Assembly (NCBI GenBank): GCA_945861565.1
Contig: CAMAUY010000022.1
Span: 1 to 59,818 of the forward strand
DNA: 59,818 bases
Direction of reading: 5' to 3'
From: Akkermansia muciniphila
Lineage (GTDB): Bacteria > Verrucomicrobiota > Verrucomicrobiia > Limisphaerales > UBA9464
Numbering within the stretch: position 1 is the stretch's first letter; each line of letters begins with the position of its first letter. Shown piece by piece: positions 36,150 to 46,432 of the stretch. The notes under the pieces were generated by a model. The model did not search any database. It was not told the DNA's origin and saw only the letters and a program-made list of their open reading frames with translations. Both the position numbers and the translations under genes were made by a program.

Positions 36150-37400
36150 TCAGTTTTTTCTGACCGGCTCGGTCGCCGCAGGTCTTGCGACGGCCGTCAG
36201 CGCGTTGCCGAACTGATTCGCGACTCGGGTCAATTTCCCGTTCGTAAAAACCATATCGAGGAGCTTTTCGCTATACATCGGACGGCCATATTCGTCCTTC
36301 AGATGACCCACGATCTTTCGCGACTTCATGTCGATGACGTCGCCGGACGAACAATAGGCCAGGTGCCCGTCCAGGCCGACCGTGATCCAGAACGGACCCG
36401 CGGAGGTCTTGATGCTCTCCAACTGCTTCGGCGGCATCTGGGTGTTGTCAAAGATATGGATGTAATTGTTGATGCCATCGCAGACCCACACCTCCTTCTC
36501 GTCGTTGGTAAACGCGATACCGTGACTTGGACAACCGTGGGGAATCCGGGGACGCGGCGTGGCATTCCATGTTTCGGGCCAGCCGAAGCCCGACACTTCC
36601 ACCTTGTGGAGGATTTGGCCGGACTTCACATCCGCAATGACGAAGCCCAGCAGGTTGTTGATGTTGGAATAGATCCGCGAGCCATCGTGGTTCACCACGA
36701 AGACACGGACATTGTCCGGAAACGAGATCGTTCGCAGGAGCTTGTGGGTCGTCGTATCAGCCAGTCCCATGACTTTCCCATTGGGGGCCATGAAGGCAAT
36801 CTTGCCGTCCGGGCTCAGGTTCAGGTTATGCGCGTTGGGGCTTTGGGGCGATCGAACGGTTGTGATCAGCTCGCCGGTCATCGGATTCACGACGTACCAA
36901 TAGTCTTTAAGATCCGATCCCACATACATGAACGAACCATTGGGTGCCATTTGCGGGCGCTCGCAGCAATTGCCGTCAAAAGCGTTTTCCCAAACCTTTT
37001 TCTCGGTCCTCAGATCCCAAGCCGCGAGCCGACCGCGCGTCGCCACATATATCATCTGCGTGACGGGACTGGCCGTCACGCCGGCGACCTGCTCGGGAAA
37101 ACGGCTTGCCGGAATATCCCAGGTCACAATCCGTTTCACGAAATTAAAGTTGTCGGTGGCGTCGAGGACAACAATTCCGCTGCCATTTTGGTCCCAAGAG
37201 CCCTCCAAAGTGCCCGGAAGCATCACGTAAATGAGTTCCTTCTCCTCCGGCGGTTTAAGGCCGCCCGTCCTCCTTGCCTTCGTATGTGGGTCCCGAACGG
37301 CCGGCGCCTCCGCAGCCTGTAACCGCATGGCCGGCGGTAACACACTGAGACTGCCGGCAAGAACAATGGCTGCGTAGCGCAATAGCTTTGTGGCGTGCAT
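36150..37400 (-). CDS. YncE/YVTN-type beta-propeller exported protein
   Basis: A 416-residue protein with a signal peptide (LLRYAAIVLAGSLSVLPP). The body consists of 40-residue propeller repeats: SPVTQMIYVATRGRLAAWDLRTEKKVW, SPDGKIAFMAPNGKVMGLADT, DGSRIYSNINNLLGFVIADVKSGQ, and NDEKEVWVCDGINNYIHIFDN. Similar YVTN-repeat proteins are annotated as lactonase-like or surface proteins, but many have no known reaction. It is transcribed with the DapA-like gene (10-base gap). I cannot name a substrate. Confidence 0.75.
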   Translation of the reverse strand: MHATKLLRYAAIVLAGSLSVLPPAMRLQAAEAPAVRDPHTKARRTGGLKPPEEKELIYVMLPGTLEGSWDQNGSGIVVLDATDNFNFVKRIVTWDIPASRFPEQVAGVTASPVTQMIYVATRGRLAAWDLRTEKKVWENAFDGNCCERPQMAPNGSFMYVGSDLKDYWYVVNPMTGELITTVRSPQSPNAHNLNLSPDGKIAFMAPNGKVMGLADTTTHKLLRTISFPDNVRVFVVNHDGSRIYSNINNLLGFVIADVKSGQILHKVEVSGFGWPETWNATPRPRIPHGCPSHGIAFTNDEKEVWVCDGINNYIHIFDNTQMPPKQLESIKTSAGPFWITVGLDGHLAYCSSGDVIDMKSRKIVGHLKDEYGRPMYSEKLLDMVFTNGKLTRVANQFGNALTAVARPAATEPVRKN

Positions 37401-37507
37401 CGTCGAATGATGGGTGGTTACCCGATGATGCCGGCGAGCGCGACCCAGGTGTCAATGATCGAATCGCCGTCGCGAGAAGTCCCATTGCGGTTGTGCGCCC
37501 AGGGATC

Positions 37508-40500
37508 TCAGTCTGGAAAGCCGGCCCTCTTGCCTACTATCGGCGCGGGCACCACTCGGTAGAATGCTCCACCGCCACCGAGCGGCACGGTAAACGGCGA
37601 AGGGGCGCCCAAATTCTGCCAGTTCGGCGGTGCCAGTGAGGTCGTCGATTGCAATCGGAAGCCCGCCGACCACGTCAGCCGCAGGCCTTCCGGCGTCAGC
37701 GCAAAAGCCAGCCTCGCGGTTGCCGGTTCCACTCCCTCTCCGGCGAAGTAACGCACGCCACCCGCCAGAAGCTTACTGTCCGGCAGGAGGGTCAATGGCA
37801 CTCCCACAGCGAAGCCACCCCCTGGCGTGAAGGTTGCGTCGGTGGAGCCGTCGCGCTTGAGGCGAGCGAAACCGGCGCGGGGCTGCCCGTTCAAGACCGT
37901 AAACTGGCCCGTGATGATCAACTTGCCGTCCGACTGCACGGCGCCGGTGTTAATCGCGAAATCCGTCGTGATCTTGAACGAGTCGTCCACCGAACCATCG
38001 GCGCGCAACCGCAACGCGGAGTAGATCGGCCCATTCAGCTCCCACTGGAAACGCCCGAAAATATAGACTAAGCCCTCGGGCGTCACCGGCCCAAGACCGT
38101 AGAACGTGAGGCTTCCGGCCTGTCCGAGGCTGACGTTGGCCATTACCGGCGGATTAAAATCGGTATCCAACGAACCGTCCGCGTGGAGTCGCGCCACACC
38201 GCTGCGAGCCACTCCCTGCACCCGGGTGAAGCCGCCGCCCACATACATCCGGTCGTCCGGTAGGATGTGCAGCGTGACCACCGTCCCTGGCAGCGTCCGC
38301 GCCGGGTTGAGGAGATCGCTCAAGAACTCGACATCAAATGAGTCATCGAATGCGCCGGTCGCGCCGAAGCGAACCAGGCCGGTGACCGTTCGGCCGCAGA
38401 AATTCTCGAACGTGCCGGCGACCAAAATATTCCCACTGTCCTGTCGGCCGAGCGCCGCCGGCTTCTGCTGGGCGGCACCCGAGAATGCATTGGTCTGAAT
38501 GAAGTCCGGATCGTAGCCGCCATCCGACAACAGGCGCGCCAACCCGCGTTTAGGCTCGAAACAGGTGTTGCCGGCGACATTGCATGGCCCGCCCTCGGTC
38601 GACAGCCGGCCAACGACCAGCAGCTTGCCATCGGGCTGTCGCAGCAGGGCGGTAATGCCGTTGTCCACGAAGTTGTCCGGCCGCACTAGGTCGGGCGGGG
38701 TAACAAATTCGGCGTCGCCGGTCCCATCCTCAAAGTGCCGCGTGATGCCGTTCAGTTGCGCGCCATAGACAGAACCGTCGGGGTTCACGGCCGAGACTCC
38801 GCGCACGAATTCTTGCGCTGCCCACGAGCGGTCGACCGTGCCGGGAACAACGGGGTTGGGTTCGATGAGCACCGTGATATAGGTGCTGAACACCGCACCC
38901 CCGGGATTGACGACCGCGACCTGGAACAAACCGGAGTCTTCCACCCGGACGTTGGGCAACGTGAAAATCGCATTGGTGGCCCCGGCGATGTCCGAGAATT
39001 CGGCCGAACCGGCCTGGGCGTTACGTCGCCATTGATACTGGAACGGCCCAAAGCCAGCGGGCTCGACGGTGAGCGATAAGTTCGTGCCGGCACTCGCGAC
39101 GATGCGGGCGGGAACGCTCGCGAGGGTCGGCGCGGCGGGAATCACCTGCAACGGACCGCCGTTCAGCCGGACGAAATTCGTACGTGGCAAGCCGCCGATC
39201 TTGTGAAAATCACCGCCGAGGAAGATCTCGTTGGCCGCCGAGACGGCCAACGCGGACACCGAACCGGGATGCGACGGATGGGTGGCCGGAGCGGGTGAGA
39301 ACTCGGGATCCACCACGCCATTCGGCCAAAGGCGAGCCAGCAGCGGCCGAGAATAGCCACCGACCGAATTGAAGCTTCCTAAGATCAAGATTCGCCCGTC
39401 TGCCTGCAGTGCAAGCCGCAGAACCGAAGGTCCGTTGAGCGCCGAAAGCGCCGGAACGGGATTAAAACCGGGATCGAGTTGGCCGTCCGGCAGCAGCCGG
39501 ATTACCCCGAATTTGCCCCCGGGAAGACGACCGCCGCGGGGCCCGGACAGTCCCGTCGTGCTGAAGGCTCCACCAACCAGAATCTTGCCGTCCGGCTGAC
39601 GAATCAGCGCCGTGACCTGAGGTGTGATGAGACCCGGAAGCGGTCCGCGAAAGAAAGTGGGATCCTGCGTGCCGTCGGCGTTGAGCCGCAGCACTCCGCT
39701 CGAACCCGTGTTCTGATTGGTCCGTCCAGCGACCAGCAACTTGCCGTCGGGCAAGCCGAGCAGCACCCGGCCTCCGAAGAAATTTGGGAAAGGAACATAC
39801 GTGGTATCACGGACACCCTCAGCGCTCAGCCGGCCGAAACCGCTGGGTAACGGCACGCCATTCCAAGAACTCGCCGCAATGAAGAGGACCCCGGCCGGAC
39901 CCTCGACAAATCGATCCGACAGATCGCCACCAACGCCCGCGACGTTGAACGCCGTGTCGAGGGTGCCATCGAGGCTGAGCCGCAGCGAGCCGTCGTGCTG
40001 CACACCGCCGTAGGTAACACCCAAATTGCCCATCGCGAGCACCTTGCCCGAACTGAGAGGCAAAATCTCCGCAAAGCTCCCCAAGGGCCCGCTGAGCGCC
40101 GCGGTGTCAAACGCCGGGTCCACTGAACCGCCCCCGTTGATCAGCCGGGCGGCGCGAATCCGGTTCGCTCCATGGAACTTCGTGAAATCGCCTGCCGCCA
40201 CCAACCCACCGGCCGAGTCCCATTTCAAGTCCAATACGGGGGCGTCGGCACCCACCGGCACGTCCGTCTCGCGATACACGCTGCCGGGCGTCGCGGCCAG
40301 CAGCGTCAATCGCACCGTGGCTGAAGGCACCGATCCTTGCGCATTCGAGACGACACAGCGGAAGTCGGCATTGGCATCGGCCGGTGCGGACGGATCAAGG
40401 ATCAGGCTCGTGTTGGTCGCGCCGCCGATCGGTGTAACGTTCCGGTACCACTGGTAGGCGAGCGGTTGAGCCCCCTGGGCAATGACGAAGAAGCGGGTGC

Positions 40501-41740
40501 GGGCCCCAAGGGTGTTGGTCTGCGCGACCGGTTCGACGGCGATCACCGGTCCCGCACCCACTGGATCGCCGAAGATACGGAAAGCACCGTTCAGCAACGT
40601 AAACGCCGGAGTAAACTTGAACCCGCCCGCAAACAGATTGCCATCTACCGCCAACGCAAACTGCGTCAGCGATAGCGCAGTCTGCACGGCCGGCACCTTG
40701 GCCGGATTGGCGTAGCTCGTGTCCACGGTACCGTCGGCATTCAGTCGGTTGATTGGGACGGCCGTGCTGGTATAGAGGAGCTTACCGTCGGCCTGGACCG
40801 CAATCACGCGGCCGCCAAATCCGGGATTCGCGGTGACCGGATACGAGGCATCCAAACTGCCATCTACGGTCAGCCGGTTGATTTTTCGGATTAGCGGGGT
40901 GCCGCGGTAGGACGCCACGCCGGTAAGCGTCACCCGGCCCGTCGAATCGCTGACAAAGCTGCCGAACGTGGAGAACGGGATGTTACCCTTGCCTGCGGCG
41001 GCAAACGACGGGTCGAGGGCCCCGGAACTGTTCAGCCGGAGTATATCGGACGTTTGGGCAAAGTTAAGTCCTGCCGCGGCGGTGACCACGTAAAGCGTTT
41101 CACCCGGACCCTTCAGCAGGGAATAGGTGGAACTACTCGCATAGCTAAGCTCGGCCAACGTGGGCGGTGTGAAGGCCGCATCCAGGGAGCCATCGGCCCG
41201 AAACCGCAACAAGGGGATGCGAGTGCCGTCCACGTTGCCCTTGCCTCCGACATAAAACGTCCCGCCCGGACCGGCAAGCAGAGCCGCGGGCTCAATCTTG
41301 CTGATGGCGAATCCCGTGGCAGCTGTTCCACCATCCAGGTTCAGTACCGCCAGCCCCGGCGCCGGAGCGGCCCCGACGTGAGAAAACGACCCAGCTATCA
41401 CCGGACGCCCGTCGGGCAAAACCAACGCGGCGGTCACGCTTCCGGCATTCGTGGATCCGGCCAGCAGAATGATCTTGCGCAGGAGCGGCGGAGTGAATGT
41501 CAAATCGACCGTGCCATCCGCCCGGAGCCGGGCGACCGCCGCGCGCCCGGTGCCTCCGTAATTCGCAAATGTGCCACCCACGTATAAGCGGCCATCGGAC
41601 ATCGGGGCCAACACCGTAGGAAGGGCGTCGGTCCCGGCCACGGCCACGTAATTGGTGTCGAGCGAACCCGGCTGCTGCGCGGCGAGGCGGACGAAAGCAA
41701 ACAGACCGACCCAGAATGCAATGAAAGGAGGCACTTTCAC
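37508..41740 (-). CDS. Giant delta-60 repeat protein with Ig-like domains
   Basis: A 1410-residue exported protein. A GTG start (41740) leads a signal peptide (FIAFWVGLFAFVRLAAQ). Most of the length is made of delta-60 repeats of about 50-60 residues with phrases such as LRADGTVDLTFTPP, DGRPVIAGSF, LLPDGQLDPGFNPVP and DGRILILGSFNSVGG. Two Ig-like stretches interrupt them, marked by QPLAYQWYRN and FQYQWRRNAQ. The last 60 residues (LQSTTSLAPPNWQNLG ... FYRV) resemble the C-terminus of the neighbouring sulfatase fusion. Such proteins are probably on the surface or secreted, and a binding role is the best guess. Confidence 0.88.
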   Translation of the reverse strand: MKVPPFIAFWVGLFAFVRLAAQQPGSLDTNYVAVAGTDALPTVLAPMSDGRLYVGGTFANYGGTGRAAVARLRADGTVDLTFTPPLLRKIILLAGSTNAGSVTAALVLPDGRPVIAGSFSHVGAAPAPGLAVLNLDGGTAATGFAISKIEPAALLAGPGGTFYVGGKGNVDGTRIPLLRFRADGSLDAAFTPPTLAELSYASSSTYSLLKGPGETLYVVTAAAGLNFAQTSDILRLNSSGALDPSFAAAGKGNIPFSTFGSFVSDSTGRVTLTGVASYRGTPLIRKINRLTVDGSLDASYPVTANPGFGGRVIAVQADGKLLYTSTAVPINRLNADGTVDTSYANPAKVPAVQTALSLTQFALAVDGNLFAGGFKFTPAFTLLNGAFRIFGDPVGAGPVIAVEPVAQTNTLGARTRFFVIAQGAQPLAYQWYRNVTPIGGATNTSLILDPSAPADANADFRCVVSNAQGSVPSATVRLTLLAATPGSVYRETDVPVGADAPVLDLKWDSAGGLVAAGDFTKFHGANRIRAARLINGGGSVDPAFDTAALSGPLGSFAEILPLSSGKVLAMGNLGVTYGGVQHDGSLRLSLDGTLDTAFNVAGVGGDLSDRFVEGPAGVLFIAASSWNGVPLPSGFGRLSAEGVRDTTYVPFPNFFGGRVLLGLPDGKLLVAGRTNQNTGSSGVLRLNADGTQDPTFFRGPLPGLITPQVTALIRQPDGKILVGGAFSTTGLSGPRGGRLPGGKFGVIRLLPDGQLDPGFNPVPALSALNGPSVLRLALQADGRILILGSFNSVGGYSRPLLARLWPNGVVDPEFSPAPATHPSHPGSVSALAVSAANEIFLGGDFHKIGGLPRTNFVRLNGGPLQVIPAAPTLASVPARIVASAGTNLSLTVEPAGFGPFQYQWRRNAQAGSAEFSDIAGATNAIFTLPNVRVEDSGLFQVAVVNPGGAVFSTYITVLIEPNPVVPGTVDRSWAAQEFVRGVSAVNPDGSVYGAQLNGITRHFEDGTGDAEFVTPPDLVRPDNFVDNGITALLRQPDGKLLVVGRLSTEGGPCNVAGNTCFEPKRGLARLLSDGGYDPDFIQTNAFSGAAQQKPAALGRQDSGNILVAGTFENFCGRTVTGLVRFGATGAFDDSFDVEFLSDLLNPARTLPGTVVTLHILPDDRMYVGGGFTRVQGVARSGVARLHADGSLDTDFNPPVMANVSLGQAGSLTFYGLGPVTPEGLVYIFGRFQWELNGPIYSALRLRADGSVDDSFKITTDFAINTGAVQSDGKLIITGQFTVLNGQPRAGFARLKRDGSTDATFTPGGGFAVGVPLTLLPDSKLLAGGVRYFAGEGVEPATARLAFALTPEGLRLTWSAGFRLQSTTSLAPPNWQNLGAPSPFTVPLGGGGAFYRVVPAPIVGKRAGFPD

Positions 41741-41853
41741 ACCGAGCGTGAAACAACCGCAGTTCCACCCTTCCGCGCGAGCCTCTTTTTGACTCGATCA
41801 TTGGCGCGGGCACATCCCGGAGTTGTTGGAGAAGGGTGCGGACGCCGAGCGCG

Positions 41854-44800
41854 TCAATCTTGTTTACGCAGCCGGTAGAATCCGGCCGCCCCCGCCGCGC
41901 GGATCGGGAGCGTTTCTCGATGGGCCGATCGGGTCGAACGGCCCTGGACCGCACTCCATACCCGCCCGATGCCCAGGTCAGTGCCGAATTCGAGCACCCA
42001 GCTCAAGTCCGTCGTGGGCCACTCCAGCGCGTTCTCGGACGGACTCAATTGCCGAATGCTGAGTTGTGGCCACGCACTCCACGCCCCGTGCATGATCCAG
42101 GCCGTATCGTGCGATTCCTCGCGACTCGCGTCATAGCCTCCCAGATATAGCCCGCCGGGCTCGTTGGGAAACGGCGACGGTACGATACATCGCGTCGCGC
42201 GCAGGCTTTGCCCTAGGGGAACGCCCGGAGTGAATCCCTCGATATCCGCGGATTCATAGGTGGCATCCCGATGGCGAATCAAGAAATGGGAACCATTGCG
42301 TGGCGGCACGGTGTCGCCGGGGTGTTGAACCCAGAGACCCACCAGGTGGACATGCTCGCCCGTCACGGGATTGGTCGCGGGCGTGAAACCGGTGTAGCCA
42401 AGCGTGACCGAGCTCTGGCGGATGCGGTCGTCGTTCCATTGGCGGGCCAGAAAATCCCGTACATCCAGCTCAATGGTCACAACATGGCCCCGCGTCGGGT
42501 CGGGATCAATGCGCTCGATGACACCGGGCCAGGCGCGCCCGGCCAGGAGCACCTGGCGTCCCTGGTCGCGGGGCTCGGGCACGGCGGTCAATCCCCGCAG
42601 AAACCTATGCTCTTCGGACGCGCCGGCCAGGTCGACCGGGTGCGGCCATTCATATATTTTTTCCCAAAGGGTGTTGGTGTCACGGCGGACGAATAAACCT
42701 CCCGAAACGGTGGCGGCAGGGCTGGCCTGGAGGAGAGCACAGGCGGCGTACAGGAAACCATTGCACTCGGCAAAGGCGGTGATGGGTCCGGTACCACTCA
42801 ATTCGGGCGACGACGAATCCCAGGTCAGCCGGCTGTCCTGGTTTTCGTCGTACACTCCGCGATAGATCTCGCCATTGGAAAGTCCCGCGAAAATGTGATG
42901 AATGCCGGTGCGGCGATCAACGTGCGAGCCGAAACTGATCGTATGGGCCGGGTCGCGAGTGGTGGCGACGTGCGAGTCATTCCAGGCAGGCTGCGGGCCG
43001 TCGATGCGGGTTCGGACACTTGCCAGGTGCGACCCCACCGAGACGGGATCAATGTCGCTGAGGCCGGCAATGAGGAGATTGGCCGGGGCCCGCAGAGCGG
43101 CCCCATTGGAACGGGTTGTGAAGGTAAAATCCACCAGCGTTTCGGTCCGCAGATGGGACTGAAAAATAGGCGGCGTCGCCTCGTCGACGCGCCAGGGGTC
43201 CGCGGCCGAATCCTTGACCAGGATTTGGGCACCCGTCCAACTGGCCGGAGGACTGCCCGCCGGCGGGTACGGAAAATTGCCCCGATTACCGGTGGCGGCA
43301 AAGAGGCGTCCCTGATGCTCGGTTAGGCCAAGCACCTCCGTGCTGCTCATGCGTTGCTGTTGGGCATCCACGGTGCCAGCCGTGAAGCTTCTCTCAAATT
43401 GAAGGGTGGTGAAGCCACTGGGAGCACCCTGATAATCTGGAGGATTGATGCCGGTGCTGGCGACCCGGAGATGTGTGATGTCGTTAGAGCCTGCCTTCCG
43501 GCTGTAATAAACGAGGATTTCATTCTGGGCGATAAACGTCCGCGGATCCCGTCGTTCGGCGGCGGAGTCGGATCCGAGCCCTTCGTCGACACGGCGAAGG
43601 AAGGGCGTGGGGTTTCCCGGACCCAGGCCGAGGATCCAGATTTCAGAGTCGCCCGGATGGGTGGGGTCATTATTCTGATATGCGGCACAGGAAAAGTAAC
43701 TGGTGCCATTGTAACCGCGTGAGCCCGAGAGCGGTTCGAGGGAATAGATGTATCGCGGGGGGCGTCCCGCCGGCTGCGTAAACGAGGCAATCCGGGTATG
43801 CAGCCCGTTGAGCTTGTCGTGGAGATCTCGGTAGATGGCGATGGAGGTGCGATCCACAACGGCCGCGTAGCACAGTTCGTCGTTGTACTCCGGGGCCAAA
43901 AAGCCGCAGATGTCAACCTTCTCCCCGACGTCATCCGAGATGATTTGCACCGTGCCGGCGGCCGTGGCGTATCGGACGATCTGGATGATTTCCGGATGGG
44001 CGGGCGTCGCGGCCGAGTAGGCGATGTCAGACGTCCCGGGCAACCAGCGGCCGTTGCGAAAACCCCCGGCATGATAAGGCAGAGGGCGGGCGTTTGCGGG
44101 GGCCGATTCCAACATCCAGGCCGCGACCGGATTCAGGGAGGAACCCGCCGTGAATACCAACCGAGCGGCGGGGTCGGCAGCACCCTGGGTGGCGCGGGCG
44201 TTGTAGGTGTTGGTCGTTCCCGACGTGAGCGGTGTGCGGGTGACGCCCGTGTCGAGCGACCCGGCGCGCCACAGATGCAGCCGCCCGTTCGTGTCGGGTT
44301 TCGTATAGAAGAGCGAGGAACCGGCGGATGAAAGCCCCCATTCGGCACCATTGAACGCGGTGTCGACGGAGGCCAGCCCGGTGTCAATCAACAGGTCCAT
44401 GCCGTGCCCGGAGGCCAGGAACCCGTTGGTGGGGTTGACCTGCCCGCGCCAAAGCTGGTTGGTTCCATCTTGAAAAGCGATCTGCGCTCCTCCCGGCAAA
44501 AACTCCGGCGCGATGTAGGATACCCCGGTCGCGCCAACGCGAATGTCCTGCAGCGCAAAGTCCGGCGAGGCGAACTGAAGGTTATCGACGGCCCACAGCG
44601 GACGCGCGAGCTCGGCGCTCCATGCGTCGTACGACGCGACAAGCTGTTGCACAATTTCCGGACGGACATCGGCCAGATTCGTCGACTCACCCACATCGGC
44701 AGCAAGATTGTAGAGTTCCCAGTTCCTCCGGATGCCGCTTTTCACCAGTTTCCAGTCACCGTCGCGCACGGCTCGGATTCCATCCTGCACCTCACCGCCG

Positions 44801-46164
44801 GGACTCAGACCGTCCGTCTCGATCCGCCAAAACAGGGTCGGGTGCGGCACGCCGTTGGCTACGCCGCAGAGAAACGGCAGCAGGTTGACACCATCCAACT
44901 TCCAGGACGCCGAAATCGGGCCACCGGCCGCCGCGATGGCGGTGGGCAATATGTCGAACGTGCTCACCGGGGCGTGATACACTTGGTTCGTCGCCAGGCG
45001 CCCCTTCCATTGCATAAAAAGGGGGACGCGAATGCCCCCTTCATAAAGCTCGGTCTTTCCGCCTCGGAGGGGCGCGTTGCTCGATCCGAGTTGAGTTGTT
45101 CCGCCGTTGTCCGTTGTGAAAAAAATCAGCGTATTACTCTCCAGGCTGAGTTGGCGCAACGTTGCCAGGATGGCGCCAACCGCGTCGTCCAACCCAAGGA
45201 GCATGGCCGCCATGATGCGGCGATGCGGATCGACGATAGGAAGTTGCGCCGCGCGCGTGACAAGATTGGAGGTCGCCTGCTGCGGGAAGTGGACGGCGTT
45301 GAAGGCCGCGTAAAGAAGGAATGGGGCGTTCGTGTGGCTGCCAATAAATTTCACGCACTCGCGCGCGAACGCGGTGGTCAAATAACTGTTCTCAACGATT
45401 GAGTTCGTACCGCTTCGAATCGGGTCATCCTGTTCACCAAGCGGCGTACCATCGTCAAAATAATCGTGGTGACTCTTGATAAAACCGAAGAATTCGTCGA
45501 ACCCGCGCCGGAGTGGGTGGAACGGCGCCGTGCCGCCGAGGTGCGATTTACCAATCCAGCCGGTGCGATAATCGAGATCTTTGAAGCGGTCCCCGATGGT
45601 GGTTTCGGAGACGGGCAGGCCAAAGTACGGGCTGTCCTCCAGCGAGGTCCCGGGATTCGTCTCGTGTCCAAATCTCTGCTGATATCGTCCGGTCATCAGC
45701 GCCGCGCGGGAAGGGCTGCAAACCGGAGCGGTTACATACCCACTGGTGAACCGCACGCCGTTGCGGGCAATGGAATCGATGTGAGGGGTCGGGATATCCT
45801 GACAGCCATGAACACCGAGATCGCCGTAGCCAAGGTCATCCGCCATAATAATGATGACATTGGGCTGGGTGGCGGGCACGGGAAAACACGGCACCTCTGG
45901 CGGATTGCCCGCCGGCCTCAGGGCGCCCAACAGCGATCCGTTTACCGCTAGGACAGCGCTGGCGAGCCAAGGTACCACCCAACGCGGGCGGGTTGCCCCC
46001 AAAAGAAATCCAACCAACCCAACCCACCGAACGAGTACGCCGCGGCTCGATCGGACACGCCCGGGGGTCGCTTCCGTGAGCGGCCTGATAGCTTGGACTG
46101 GCGGCGGGAAGATTTCGCGCCACCGGTCAGCGCACCGGATAGAACTGGAGAAGTGTGTCTTCAT
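41854..46164 (-). CDS. Sulfatase fused to a large C-terminal beta-propeller region
   Basis: From ATG 46164 the protein has 1436 residues; the frame is open to a TTG at 46221. After two hydrophobic N-terminal segments comes an S1-type sulfatase domain (about 100-560): PNVIIIMADDLGYGD with the metal-binding Asp pair, APVCSPSRAALMTGR with Cys149 as the residue to be converted to formylglycine, and FFTTDNGG. The remaining 870 residues are not part of normal sulfatases (450-600 residues): TolB-like propeller phrases (PGGAQIAFQDGTNQLWRG, SSLFYTKPDTNG), further beta-rich repeats, and a C-terminus ending AAGFYRLRKQD. No formylglycine-generating enzyme gene is in the window. Confidence 0.88.
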   Translation of the reverse strand: MKTHFSSSIRCADRWREIFPPPVQAIRPLTEATPGRVRSSRGVLVRWVGLVGFLLGATRPRWVVPWLASAVLAVNGSLLGALRPAGNPPEVPCFPVPATQPNVIIIMADDLGYGDLGVHGCQDIPTPHIDSIARNGVRFTSGYVTAPVCSPSRAALMTGRYQQRFGHETNPGTSLEDSPYFGLPVSETTIGDRFKDLDYRTGWIGKSHLGGTAPFHPLRRGFDEFFGFIKSHHDYFDDGTPLGEQDDPIRSGTNSIVENSYLTTAFARECVKFIGSHTNAPFLLYAAFNAVHFPQQATSNLVTRAAQLPIVDPHRRIMAAMLLGLDDAVGAILATLRQLSLESNTLIFFTTDNGGTTQLGSSNAPLRGGKTELYEGGIRVPLFMQWKGRLATNQVYHAPVSTFDILPTAIAAAGGPISASWKLDGVNLLPFLCGVANGVPHPTLFWRIETDGLSPGGEVQDGIRAVRDGDWKLVKSGIRRNWELYNLAADVGESTNLADVRPEIVQQLVASYDAWSAELARPLWAVDNLQFASPDFALQDIRVGATGVSYIAPEFLPGGAQIAFQDGTNQLWRGQVNPTNGFLASGHGMDLLIDTGLASVDTAFNGAEWGLSSAGSSLFYTKPDTNGRLHLWRAGSLDTGVTRTPLTSGTTNTYNARATQGAADPAARLVFTAGSSLNPVAAWMLESAPANARPLPYHAGGFRNGRWLPGTSDIAYSAATPAHPEIIQIVRYATAAGTVQIISDDVGEKVDICGFLAPEYNDELCYAAVVDRTSIAIYRDLHDKLNGLHTRIASFTQPAGRPPRYIYSLEPLSGSRGYNGTSYFSCAAYQNNDPTHPGDSEIWILGLGPGNPTPFLRRVDEGLGSDSAAERRDPRTFIAQNEILVYYSRKAGSNDITHLRVASTGINPPDYQGAPSGFTTLQFERSFTAGTVDAQQQRMSSTEVLGLTEHQGRLFAATGNRGNFPYPPAGSPPASWTGAQILVKDSAADPWRVDEATPPIFQSHLRTETLVDFTFTTRSNGAALRAPANLLIAGLSDIDPVSVGSHLASVRTRIDGPQPAWNDSHVATTRDPAHTISFGSHVDRRTGIHHIFAGLSNGEIYRGVYDENQDSRLTWDSSSPELSGTGPITAFAECNGFLYAACALLQASPAATVSGGLFVRRDTNTLWEKIYEWPHPVDLAGASEEHRFLRGLTAVPEPRDQGRQVLLAGRAWPGVIERIDPDPTRGHVVTIELDVRDFLARQWNDDRIRQSSVTLGYTGFTPATNPVTGEHVHLVGLWVQHPGDTVPPRNGSHFLIRHRDATYESADIEGFTPGVPLGQSLRATRCIVPSPFPNEPGGLYLGGYDASREESHDTAWIMHGAWSAWPQLSIRQLSPSENALEWPTTDLSWVLEFGTDLGIGRVWSAVQGRSTRSAHRETLPIRAAGAAGFYRLRKQD

Positions 46165-46432
46165 GCAACGGCGGCTCCGCCGTGCCCATCGGCTTGCGGA
46201 CATCTTGGGTGTACCACTCAACGGTCGATCAAGTCACCAACGACCTTTGCCGTTTTATACGTTGAAGCGTGGCCGATGGCTTTCCCGTTGAGGACCCTGC
46301 CCACTCAAATCTACAAATCTACCCCTTCTGGAAAAGGGCCTTTACAACCCCGCATCAAGGCACACAGTCCCGAAAATAGATCCCAACCAAAGCAATCGCT
46401 GACTGCGCTGTCAGTTTCATCGTTTTTTTATT

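Noticed and set aside
46399-46428. Hairpin CTGAC-GTCAG followed by a T-run just before the PQQ-type gene
   Set aside because: The stem is only five base pairs and the T-run is more than 6 bases away; too weak to call a terminator or attenuator.
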